A stretch of 64,000 nt of DNA from positions 38,706 to 102,705 of the forward strand of contig VCJN01001923.1 in assembly GCA_006384855.1 (NCBI GenBank), read 5' to 3'. How positions within the stretch are numbered: position 1 is the first letter of the stretch; the number at the start of each line of letters is the position of its first letter. The notes below the pieces were generated by a model. The model was given only the letters and a program-made list of their open reading frames with translations. It had not been told where the DNA came from and made no database searches. Both the position numbers and the translations under genes were made by a program. Positions 35,090 to 44,501 of the stretch are shown here, piece by piece. Origin of the DNA: Tetraselmis striata. Lineage: Eukaryota > Chlorophyta > Chlorodendrophyceae > Chlorodendrales > Chlorodendraceae.

Positions 35090-35840
35090 CAGTGATGCTA
35101 GCGCTGTCTTTGACGAATATTGGCCGCGCGACACTCGGATTCCTTAGTCTAGCTCGAGGTCTGCGAGGTGACGCCGCACTAGGAAGCCGCATGTGAGTCG
35201 CGTTTGTTTTCCCACTTGTTCGATTACACAGCCACCGCCGCCGCGACAAGCAATCAACACGCATACTGACTTGCGCAGTTGTTGTGTCAGACCTCCGACG
35301 CCGACAGTTGGCGTAGACGAGGGCAGTAGCCCGGAGCCCCCGGCCAAGAAGGCCAAGCAGCCCGCCAAGCCGGCGGCTGGAGGGCCGAGGTGGTGCCGGG
35401 GCCAGAGCGGGCGGTGGGGCGCTCGGGTCGCGGGCCGGCCGCTGGCGGGCCGACGACGTAGCAGTTGCCTCCACCCGCGAGCAGCAGGCCGGCCGCCGAG
35501 GCGGTCCCGGTCAAAACCGGATGATGTAAATAATTTTTCCGGCCGCCCACTGCCGCCCGCCTCGCCGCCCACTGCCGCGCGCCCGCTCACTGGCACTGCC
35601 GCGCGCGCGCTATCGCGGATTTGGCCAGAGCGCAGCGAGATTGTCGGGCTTCTAGGGGCAGATGCAAAAATAGTACGCGTTGGATGATGCGTCGTGATGA
35701 TGAGTGATATGCGCCTGATGCAGTTTATTACGTGTATGTAGTCACGGAATGACAACAGACTAGTGTCATACTACAGGTAATATTACATGATAAATGATTG
35801 TTACATGATAAATACATGATACTAAAGTGTAATTACGAAG
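35090..35840 (+). mobile_element. Family R4, copy C, internally deleted and inverted
   Basis: Its reverse complement matches copies A and B from the GTGACATACTCGT-like end, through AGAAGCCCGACAATCTCGCT, to the segment encoding the proline/alanine-rich exon. It then jumps from CCTCGTC directly to GTCTGACACAACAACTGCG, skipping the block that encodes KRAGGIIKHN and PVPTFGGK in the other copies. The deletion makes this copy non-coding. Confidence 0.7.
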
Positions 35841-36265
35841 TCGCGCGGGAGCCTAGAGTTGTCGTTCATGGGGCGTTTGCCGAGATGCATGATGATGTGT
35901 GGCAATGGGGGCGGATCGGTTGATGCCATCGTCTAACCCGATGCGGCATGTGTTGCTTGCCACAGACTCCATAACTTCATCAAAGTGCATGGCGTCTCTG
36001 TTGGCGTAAATATATCTGCCGGGGGCAGTGGCTTGATACGGCCCACAGCGGGCGGCCACACGGCTCTTGAGCTGGATAGGTTGTCTCCTGGTGAATCGGT
36101 TGGTTGGGCATCGTAGCCGCATCGCACTGACCGATCTGCCGACCCGACCGGTCCCGGGCCAATTGGTTATCCTATTTGAGGCACTCCTCTGGACCTCCCC
36201 TGACGCCCTGGTAGTCATCATGACATTTATGTCTATAGTGTTGAGCCCCTACTTCCTGTAGTATG
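35841..36265. other. Spacer next to the Ginger element
   Basis: No gene or repeat recognised. Confidence 0.4.
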
Positions 36266-36284
36266 TATATGTTAAGACCCATGT

Positions 36285-36700
36285 ACGGAAATGCCATGTG
36301 TATACACAGGTCATGTGTATACATTGACCTGTGTGCACACATGTCATTATCTTGCCTCTTTATACACATGTCGATACCGTAATGACCTGAGTGTACACGG
36401 GTCATCTTCACTTTGACCCGTGTACGCACAGGTCACTTTTATGACCCATGTACAAACATGTCAAATTGATCATCATGACCCGTGTACACACTGGTCATTA
36501 CGGTACCGACCTGTGTATACACGGGTCACCAATGATGACTTGTGTATACACAGGTCAGATTATTTTTTGACCCATGTAGCGCTACACACAGGTCATTTTT
36601 TTGACCTATGTACAAACACCTATATTTTCGTGTACATAGGACATAACGAATTCGACCTGTGTGCGAACATGTCTTTCTGGATGTCCCATGTACCGCTTAC
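36285..36700. repeat. Left subterminal array of ~12 palindromic units
   Basis: About a dozen units of the form GACC(T/C)(G/A)TGTRTACACAGGTC, each a near-perfect palindrome with a TGTGTACACA core, are spaced by 10-25 bp. Many are diverged in one arm. They match the right array 39120-39735 and probably bind the transposase. Confidence 0.9.
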
Positions 36701-36799
36701 TGGGACCGAAACTACAAGGATTCAAAACGCCCGACGTTGCGGCTCTTGTGCGCCCGGCGGTGCGAAGCTACTCTACGGGCGTGCGCATTTCAAACCGGG

Positions 36800-39019
36800 C
36801 CGCCAACATCTACCCAGATGCATACAAGCTCTTCCGCCCCGCCCGCCCCAAGTGCCAACAAGGCAGAGGCCGAACTGACCCATACCCTAGGTATGGCAGA
36901 CCTGGCCAAAGCTGCGGCGTTTGCGTCAGAAAGCGCCCACCCCCGGAATGATGCCGCGGAAGCCGCCGCCGCCGCTGACGCCACCACGAGGCAGCCGGCC
37001 ACGCGGCGCTGGAGCGCTCCGCCGCCATGGCACTCCACCGCATAGCGTTCAACGATAAACTGGCCATGTGGATGGAATTTGTGGGCAGACACAACATCAC
37101 GCTGCTTACATAGGAGGCTTGGCGAACTGCCAAGCGCGATGTCGTGGCATGGCGACTGCCGAAAGGGTAGGTTCTCATGCGTGATCTGCCCCCCGCCCCC
37201 TTGCGCGCAGAGCTTCAGATATGCGTGATCGTGAGCATAGCATGACGCCGAACGCGCCTGTTCGAACGCGCATGTTTTGCATCATAGGTCCACCTCTGAT
37301 CTTGCAGTCTGACAACGGGAGGGAGTTTCTCAACCTTGTTGCACGCAGTGGCTCTAACAATGGTAACATGGCTGTAGCAGTGGCTCAGTCTAACAATGTT
37401 TCGCCCGATAACACTGGTTGTAACAATGTTATTGACTTTGCGCGCATGCCCCTGATCGTCTTGTTGGTACATGTGTTACTGATGCTCAAGGCCAAGCCGC
37501 AGTAGGTGCCGGTGCCGCACGAGGTGAGATGACAAAAGCAGACCTCCCTGAGGTATATACCCACCCCCTCCCCCCCGGCTCTATTCCCTACTGAGCAAGT
37601 GAGCATACACTGACTGCGGCTTTTATGTGGCCTTGCAGATGGCGACTTCACTGAAGCAGTTGTGGCCCGGGTGCACCATGGTAACAGGGCGCCTTAGGCA
37701 CAGCCCAAGCAATGGCGGCAGTGAGCGTTTCAACCGCACCATTGAAGAGAAGGTGCGCCTCTTCTGTTGTGAGCACAACACACCGAACTAGCCGGTGGCG
37801 GCTCACCTGGTAGCATGGCAGTACAACATTAGCTTTCGCTCAGCCATCTAGCATGGCGACATGCGCACCCCATTCATGATCGTATATGCCGCATATAATA
37901 CTTCGAATGCCAACCCCTGATATGCTGTCTGATGCGCGGATGCCGTATGTTGCAGTCTTTGGTCAGGTGCCGCGTGTTGGCCTGCAATCCCCGCGCCTCA
38001 GCCATGACCTGGCCAACTCGCTGACCACGGAGGCGGACCTCAATGCTGCACTAGGCTTGCCGCATGACAAGGCCATCGATGATGACAGCCCCGCTGCATT
38101 TGAGCCGAGGGTACAGGATGCAGCAGCCCCGCCCACTGATGGCCTTTCGGCAAAGCTTGCCAGCCCCGCTGCATTTGAGCCGAGGGCAGAGGATGCAGCA
38201 GCCCCGCCCACTGATGGCTAAGCAGGTGCGACATGCGCACCGCATTCAGGAATAGAAATGCCGCATGTATTGTTTGGAATGCGTTCTACTGATATACTGC
38301 TTTATGCGCAGGTGCCGCAGGTCAACCTCATGCGCATGGGCGGGTGGCACCGCGGGAGTGCAGCCCTGGCCCTGGCCACAAGGAAGATTGGAACCCATTG
38401 ACATCCATTGTTGCGTGCAAAGCTTATGTGGCTGATGGAGTGTGTGTGATAGGCCAGAGGATACCTACGGAAGGGCCTCTGAAGGGGCACCAATGCAAGG
38501 GATGCGGGATGTTCTACCACAACATCTGCACAGGTAATACAGGTGCCATTTCCCCATGTCCGTGCAAATATATACTGTGAATGCATACTGACACAATTCA
38601 TGTGCGCGCAGGAGGGACAGAGGAGGGCTACTGCAGCGAGCAATGCCCCTCTATAGGGCTCGGCTGGCAAGGGGACATCTTCGCCCCAGCTCTGCAAGAC
38701 CCGGCGGAGCAGCCGCATGATAACAATGGCACCGCAGAAGGCCAACATCATGTGACACCTGCTCTACGCAAACGCCCTCTCGACCCTGTAGGCTCTCCTG
38801 AAGATGCAGCTGAATGCTTTAGGCGGAGTGTTAGATCGGTGTCCCTCCATGGCGGGCAAGCAAGGTATGATGAAGTGCAGTTGCAAGGGGGCATGCAAAA
38901 CCAACGCTTGCGCCTGCCGAAAAGCTGACCGTAAGTGCAACTCTAGATGCCACAACGGCAACGCCACTTGCGTGAATTTGTATGACGCAGATGCGTCCAC
39001 CAGTGGGGGAAATGTGTAG
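36800..39019 (+). pseudogene. Ginger-type integrase/transposase with zinc finger and CXC-type C-terminus
   Basis: The N-terminal block (37046-37170) reads AFNDKLAMWMEFVGRHN. The integrase core has GPPLILQSDNGREFLNLV with the second catalytic D at 37311-37313. After an intron-like gap comes GRLRHSPSNGGSERFNRTIE with the catalytic E at 37723-37725. PYVAVFGQVPRVGLQSPRL (near 37945-38000) is the conserved motif after the core. A C2HC/PHD-like zinc finger follows (GHQCKGCGMFYHNICTG and EEGYCSEQC, 38344-38650). Last is a CXC-type cysteine cluster (38876-38974: CSCKGACKTNACACRKADRK then CNSRCHNGNATC). The order resembles KRBA2/SCAND3-type integrase proteins related to Ginger transposases. The first catalytic D was not found, and in-frame stops (for example after HNTPN and FRSAI) show decay. 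Confidence 0.8.
38065..38220 (+). repeat. Two tandem ~70-bp coding repeats in the Ginger ORF
   Basis: The peptide SPAAFEPRVQDAAAPPTDGL recurs as SPAAFEPRAEDAAAPPTDG with nearly identical DNA. It lies between the integrase core and the zinc finger, probably a flexible linker expanded by duplication. Confidence 0.85.
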
Positions 39020-39119
39020 AAAGTGACAGAATGTAGTGGAAAACCCGGTGAAAACCGGTTTAATTTGATATATTTGAAAATCAACTGCAATTTGCGCAAT
39101 GTTCGCACTTGGGCCATAC

Positions 39120-39735
39120 CGGGTGATAGCCATGTGTACACACAGGTCAGTTTGCATGGCCCAAGTAGCAAATCTGGTCTGAAAGTGGCGTGTTCGCACT
39201 TTGGGCATTCCCCATGTTTGATTTGTGTATACATGGGTCACCAATGTAAAAACAGACCTAAAACCCGACACCTTGCTTGCACATGGAGCATCTGTGAAAT
39301 AAATGGCCTGGGTGAAAGCATGTACATGGGTCATATGTCATGTGACCTGTGTACAAACAAGGCAGCGATGTTCGCACTACTTCGGTCATTTTCTATGACC
39401 TGTGTATGTGTACACGGGGCGATTTCAAGTGACATGTGTGTACACAGGTCATGGTCAAAATGACCTATGTGTACACATGTCAATGTAAGAGACATGTGTG
39501 TACACATGGCATATAAGGTAATGTCCTTAGTACACACAGGGCACCTAAATGCCATGTGTACATTCCCTAATTTTGGTACATGCCCTAATTTTGACCATGA
39601 TCTGTGTACACAGGTCAATGCAAGTGACCTGTGTGCACCGGGAATATAAGGTAATGCCCTGTGTACACACAGGGCACCTAAATGCCCTGTGTATACACAG
39701 CTCATTTTGACCATGCGCTGTGTACACACAGGGCA
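39120..39735. repeat. Right subterminal array of palindromic units
   Basis: About a dozen GACCTGTGTACACAGGTC-like units. Toward the right end they shift to a (T)GCCCTGTGTACACACAGGGC variant, also palindromic, so the outer and inner units differ by the flanking triplet. Confidence 0.9.
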
Positions 39736-39761
39736 TTTTCGTACATGGGTCTTAACATATA

Positions 39762-41026
39762 CACCCCTCCACATAAGTTTGGGGTCCTTTTTTGGCTGAA
39801 TATGAAATGAAAAATACTAGGGTATCTAAACGTAGGGCTTTAGGGCTGGAACCCGGGAATGTTTTAGGTTGTTATAAAACCTTTTGCTTGATAGGATCTA
39901 AATTATAACCTATTACCCTAAGAATAGGGTATTGCGATCTGGCGCGGGGCTCAAAGGGCATGACGCAGTCATGCACAACAATACATGTTATTGGCACATA
40001 TATGATGGCCCACATGCATAGAGCATTGTATGGTGCAATGCCCGTAGATGTGTGAGGAAACATAGTAGCTCGCGGGTTGGGTGGGTTTGGGTGGGCATAG
40101 TCACGTAAGGCAGAGTGGGCACACGTGCGTGTGACGATGCTAGGACCAGTGCAGTTCTGCCCACTGCAAGCGACACCCCCTTGACTTCAAACGCTTATAG
40201 CGGCTCAGGGAGTGCTCCAAAAATTCTAAAAAAATGCGCAAAAAAATCCTTGCGTCAAACGCGGGAGGTGAATTTCGAGTTTTGAGCACCTAATTTGCAC
40301 GTTTGGACCACTTTCTAGCGATGAACATAAAATACATCAATCACGGCATCCTTTCGCAACACTCAACCTCAACATGGGGGCGTAGCTTTGCGCTATGTGT
40401 GTCCCCTTAATCCATACGCATTTGTGTGACAGTGTTATGAATGTAGATGCACACGGGCGGCGCAAACTTGCCACATGCTCCCTCTCTAGCCATGTCCTCG
40501 ATGGCCAACAACATTGTGCTGTTTTCAACATATTATTTTTGCTGATATTCAAGCATTTAATAGCGCGCTGCTATGTGGCATTCTACTTGTGATTCGGCGC
40601 AATTGCCATGCGTGCACGTGACCCCCATTGATGCGCTCTCGCCTAAGCCAAGGAGGGCTCAATAAGCCTTTCATGCGTGAGTAGGCAACAATAACAGCAC
40701 CATTTTTGGCCGAACATCACGCCATGTAGTGGTGAAACTGTAATTTAGGGCTTGTGCAATACCCTTAGTGACCTAATCTTGGTGCCCCACACATGTTGTA
40801 GGTGAACCTTACACTAAAGATGGCAGCATGCCAGTACGGCGTGGATTTGCGCGTTGGATGTATGCGTACGAAGGGATGGCGCAACTTGTTATTTTCCAGT
40901 GCAAGTTTTACACGCATTGATTTGCCATTTCTCGAGGGGCGCAGAACGACGCATGCCCTGTCGCACGGTTAGGCCTAGAGCGCGCCCCCATTTTTTCCCA
41001 AGTCGACCTCGCCCTTAGTCACTTGC
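39762..41026. other. Spacer without recognisable gene
   Basis: Somewhat AT-richer than its surroundings. Only short frames, no repeat copy of the families above. Confidence 0.45.
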
Positions 41027-41545
41027 ATGCAATTGCCCACGCCGTATTTTCTACATGACATGCACATGTCGAACAAAACTGCAAAACCCAAACTTATGTG
41101 GAGGGGTGTACAACATTTGTTATTACACTGCTTGCACGAGGCACTCCTCGTAGCAGACCACGTCGTCATTAAATTTGATCGCGGGGACAACCTACCAGTA
41201 CTTGCCGGGCGCAAGATCGGGCCCGTCCAGACGAACCCCCTCCCATTCCGCGGTAAGTACCAGGAGTTTATTGCGCAGTACATCTCGCGCGGCGAAAATG
41301 GGATGAGGACCGTCAAAAATAAACGGACGAAAGATATGAAAACCGTTAGCGGGGCTATGGAGCTCCGCCACTGCCGCCACCACGCGGCTTTTTCAATTCC
41401 CGATAAAAACCGACGCGTAGCAGTACTTACAATAGTATATCGGGCACTCGTACACGATGACGACGCGCTCAGTAAAATTAAAGAAAATTTCGCCCGGTAT
41501 AGGCCGGTCGTAGAACTGGCCTACTCGTCGTTTTTCTTTTTCTTT
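41027..41545 (+). CDS. Unknown open reading frame, doubtful
   Basis: The frame from 41027 stays open into repeat R1 at 41546, so any true C-terminus lies upstream or was replaced by the repeat. It contains KLMWRGVQHLLLHCLHEALL and AVLTIVYRALVHDDDALSKI. No family recognised. It may be a truncated gene or chance. Confidence 0.25.
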
Positions 41546-42300
41546 CCCGCCCCCGGGACAGGACTGGCACCAGTGAAACCCTTGCAGCGTCTCTACGACG
41601 GCCGTTTAGGCAGCGATCCAGTTACGGAAAGCCCTAGGTAGGCGACGCTCCGTCAAAGTCAACAAGCAAATTGCCGAAGCATTCTGCAAGACTAATCGAA
41701 CGCCAGTGACAGAATTTCCAACACTGTTGTATAATAGTTACATGAGCTAGCTGCAAAAGGCGATCAGGAAACCACCCGAAAAGGCAATAAACGAAAACGT
41801 CCACTACAACAATTGCGCGGTGGGAGCAGCACCAGAAGAGGGTGCGGAATGAACACGGGCAAACACATCAGAGTATCAGACTTGGCCGTCTGCACTCCGG
41901 CAAAGAGAATGCCGCCAAGGTACCTGAGACTGGTACCGCCAAGGCTGAGACTCGCTGGAACAACCCCACCGCGTGCGCGACAGGTGATGACGGAACTCAA
42001 CGGGCTGGCTGGCAACAAAGTTTCGAAGAGCCTGGACGGACTGACCACGCACGAAGGAAGCATAAAGTCGGGGCGGAAAAACCGCCACGGAAGTTGCGCA
42101 CAGCAAGTAACACCGCGAAGATGTAGACCCCCTGTAAAAGGGGACTTTCCGAGGCGGCCGCGGTCCTCAACCACAAAAGGGACACTGTTGGATCACCGTC
42201 TAAAACACTGCCGTCAAAATACGCGTTACTGACCCCGAAAGGTCCGCCCTACCCGTTTGGACGTCCGCCTTACCGGTACTCGTCATCGTACAGGTGTGAG
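41546..42300 (+). repeat. Dispersed repeat R1 copy, interrupted by a LINE fragment
   Basis: The R1 sequence runs from CCCGCCCCCGGGACAGGACT to 41729, is interrupted, and resumes at about 42182 with the GGATCACCGTCTAAAACAC stretch through the GGTCCGCCCTACCCGTTTGG part that is also present near 690-720. Confidence 0.85.
41730..42181 (-). mobile_element. 5'-truncated LINE fragment inserted in R1 with 9-bp target duplication
   Basis: The insert is flanked by ACACTGTTG at 41721-41729 and 42182-42190. On the minus strand it starts near GTTGAGGACCGCGGCCGCCT, reads VEDRGRLGKS then VYIFAVLLAVRNF, and ends with the tail CAGCTAGCTCATGTAAC. It is homologous to 61168-61582 over some 340 bp and lacks part of the R2 3' untranslated segment. 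The ORF has several frame changes relative to the 61 kb copy. Confidence 0.8.
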
Positions 42301-42450
42301 CTACAAAAAGGGCAGTAACAAATCCATCTACTGCTAAAAGTAGTACTAACTAAAAGATCAACACACAGCAATCCGCCTCGAGGAGGCCCGCATCCCGCAT
42401 GAGGCGGGATGAATGAGTGATGCGCGCACGGTTCAGAGTCCTGGCCACGT
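42288..42450 (+). repeat. Dispersed hairpin repeat R3 copy
   Basis: Starts CAGGTGTGAGCTACAAAAAG and includes the hairpin CATCCCGCATGAGGCGGGATG-type pair, followed by GTTCAGAGTCCTGGCCACG. Confidence 0.75.
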
Positions 42451-42705
42451 CATCGTGCAGGTTGTACCGGCAGACCGCGTACCTGTACCTCTGCCTGTAC
42501 CTGCAGTGGACATGGCGAACCCCCGCCCCCCCCACATTCCCGCCCCGCCCAGTCAAAACCCCCTTCCCGCACTCTGCCCCGTCTCGCCTTCGCGGTGATT
42601 TAATACGCTCGAAAGCCGCACGATGCATCACATAATTCGTCGTCACATGGGCGGGGCCGACTGTTGGTACGCAGAGCGTGGGGTACCGGAGCTACGGGTA
42701 TTTAT

Positions 42706-42906
42706 AAAACTGTAGGGTTTCCTTGAGAGGAACGACCTAGGAAACCCTGGTTTTCGCAGCGCCGTCAGGGTTAAGTGACGACCCTGCCGGCCCGGTACGC
42801 CAGTACCGGCCGGCGCCGGTCCGACGGCGCCCTTTAACCGAGTATAAAGGGCGGCCGCGGACCGGGGGCGCCTTCAGTTGTTGGAAGGCACCCGACTATA
42901 TTGTCT
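42706..42906 (+). repeat. Split direct repeat A1
   Basis: 201 bp, starting AAAACTGTAGGGTTTCC and ending ACTATATTGTCT. The same length is found at A2. It includes GAGTATAAAGG (a TATA-like box), so it may carry the promoter. Confidence 0.95.
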
Positions 42907-42996
42907 TCTACGACTGGTACATTTTCGTTTCGTCTTCGACTACAAAAATTCAAATTTCTTCTGCGTTCTGTAGTGCGTTTGATCCCGGCACTCACC

Positions 42997-44046
42997 ATGG
43001 CTCGCTCCGCGAGTCCGTCTTGGGCGTGGCTCCTTGTCTCGCTTGTGGTGCTGTCACCTTGCGTTCTCGTCTCTGTTTTAGCAGTGGACAAGTTTGAACT
43101 CGTCTGGAACGAGTTACTGGACTCTCGCAGAGCTCTTCGTGAGCAACTCGTTACCCGCGAAAATCATCTCACTGTCCTAGGTGGTGATACTCCACCTGTA
43201 GACGGGGTAGCTGAATCTCCCCCTCTCGTCGCCGCTAGACAGGCAGTTGCTGATACGTCTGCTGCTCTACTCCGTATTGAGCGTGAGGTCTCTGAGCTTA
43301 GGCAGGCAGTCGCGTCGTCGAGCGGTCCGTCTACTTCGGCTTCAGCTTCGAAACGCGTCGCGGAGGGGGACGCCGACTACGACCGCAAGGGCAAGAGACC
43401 TGCTCAACCTCCGGCGGTGGAAGCTCCATCTCGCCTCATCAACGCACCTGAGGATGGATGGCTAGACAAAGATGGTAAGGTTCACCGCCGCCATACCGCT
43501 GACGCTCGTAACCTTCAGCGCGACCTAGACGACGTCTTCCAGATCTATGACTTTTTGGCACCGGCGGAGGAGCCTCTGCGTGACTTAGTGGAGGACGGCA
43601 CCGATCTTCCTGCTTCTTCGCCAGCTTCGTCTGCGGAGCTGTTCAAGTCGATTACCGCAGCTCTAGCTTTGTGCACTACTGTGGCTCTTCGGATTAACAA
43701 GCGTGGCAAGAAGCTGCATGTAGAACACGAGTACGGCGCGGAAGTCGCCAAGGAGTTCGATGCTGTGGACCCTCTCGGCGAGAAGGGCTCAGCCGACAAC
43801 AAGGAGCTGAAGAAGGCGCTGGAGAAGGTCAAGGCCAAGAAACCTTCTTCTTCCTCTTCGCGCGCCAAGCCTTCTTCCTCTTCTCGCAAGCCAGAGTCGT
43901 TTCGCCGCGGGAGCGACAACCGGAGGGAGAGCGGCCGCCGCGAGGAGAAGCCTCCTTCTGGTCGATCTTCTGCTGCAGACATCACCTGCTATCGCTGCCA
44001 GAGGAAAGGACACTTCAGTAGGGACTGCCCGAGTGCTCGTCGCTGA
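42997..44046 (+). CDS. gag: Gag-like protein with CCHC zinc knuckle (PAT-like element)
   Basis: Binds and packages element RNA. ATG at 42997 (MARSASPSWAWLLV) is preferred because it follows a CACC context and the A1 leader. The N-terminus is hydrophobic and membrane-like. A coiled-coil segment follows (LLRIEREVSELRQAVASS), then a low-complexity linker, a central globular part (RRHTADARNLQRDLDDVFQI), a lysine/serine-rich stretch, and a C-terminal knuckle CYRCQRKGHFSRDC at 43987-44028. The stop is TGA at 44044-44046. The ORF is intact at 349 codons. A hydrophobic N-terminus is unusual for a DIRS gag and could be chance composition. Confidence 0.85.
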   Translation: MARSASPSWAWLLVSLVVLSPCVLVSVLAVDKFELVWNELLDSRRALREQLVTRENHLTVLGGDTPPVDGVAESPPLVAARQAVADTSAALLRIEREVSELRQAVASSSGPSTSASASKRVAEGDADYDRKGKRPAQPPAVEAPSRLINAPEDGWLDKDGKVHRRHTADARNLQRDLDDVFQIYDFLAPAEEPLRDLVEDGTDLPASSPASSAELFKSITAALALCTTVALRINKRGKKLHVEHEYGAEVAKEFDAVDPLGEKGSADNKELKKALEKVKAKKPSSSSSRAKPSSSSRKPESFRRGSDNRRESGRREEKPPSGRSSAADITCYRCQRKGHFSRDCPSARR

Positions 44047-44501
44047 AGCTGCGGAGTCTGCAATCCTCCTGGCCTGGCCAGTGATGGTGTTCGTGTAGCT
44101 GCAGTTAGGCCTCCGGGCAGCTGTTAGCCCTCCTCCGGGAGCTGAGCTCAGGCTCGTGTTATCGCAGCTCTGATCTCCTCCGGGAGAGTCACCTGTTAGA
44201 TGGTGTATCCTCGAGAGATACCTCGTATGTAATGTACATGATGTTCCCTGCGACTCTTTGCTGCCCCTGGCAGTTGTCCCCCCAACTTTCACTAAGTTGG
44301 CTGATGATGCATTCGTGTGAAGATCGGCACACCCTGTGTGACGATTCATATCTCTCGTTGTGTCGGAGCGATATTTATTTTGAAAATTCTGTTATTTTCA
44401 GTTTCAGACGATTGTGACTTCAAACTCACTGTTTGATTCATGCAGCAGTCATCCAAGCTGCTTGCTGACCACTATGATGCTGTCTGTGGCGTTGGCATTT
44501 T

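Larger units (their letters stand above)
36270..39757 (+). mobile_element. Complete Ginger-type (integrase-derived) DNA transposon
   Basis: The ends TGTTAAGACCCATGTACG and its inverted copy at 39740-39757 form TG...CA termini. They are flanked by TATA at 36266-36269 and 39758-39761, a 4-bp target duplication as expected for Ginger elements. The 3488-bp element encodes an integrase core with DNA-binding cysteine-rich C-terminus (36.7-39.0 kb). Between the termini and the gene lie arrays of palindromic GACCTGTGTACACAGGTC-like units on both sides. The gene contains stops, so this copy is likely immobile by itself, although intact termini may still be mobilised in trans. Confidence 0.87.

Noticed and set aside
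36262-36269. Treating TGTATATGTTAAG as the Ginger terminal repeat
   Set aside because: The shared TATA is palindromic and is better explained as the 4-bp target duplication, leaving TGTTAAG...CTTAACA as the true ends.
36285-39735. Regular short repeats that might look like a CRISPR array
   Set aside because: Units are palindromes of variable sequence and spacing inside transposon ends, in a eukaryotic genome; there are no uniform spacers or cas genes.
42390-42450. GTTCAGAGTCC as a tRNA or SINE B box
   Set aside because: No matching A box at the right distance and no cloverleaf; kept only as a weak idea under R3.
43545-44349. Minus-strand frames of 146 and 186 codons
   Set aside because: Antisense to the gag ORF with its CCHC knuckle.
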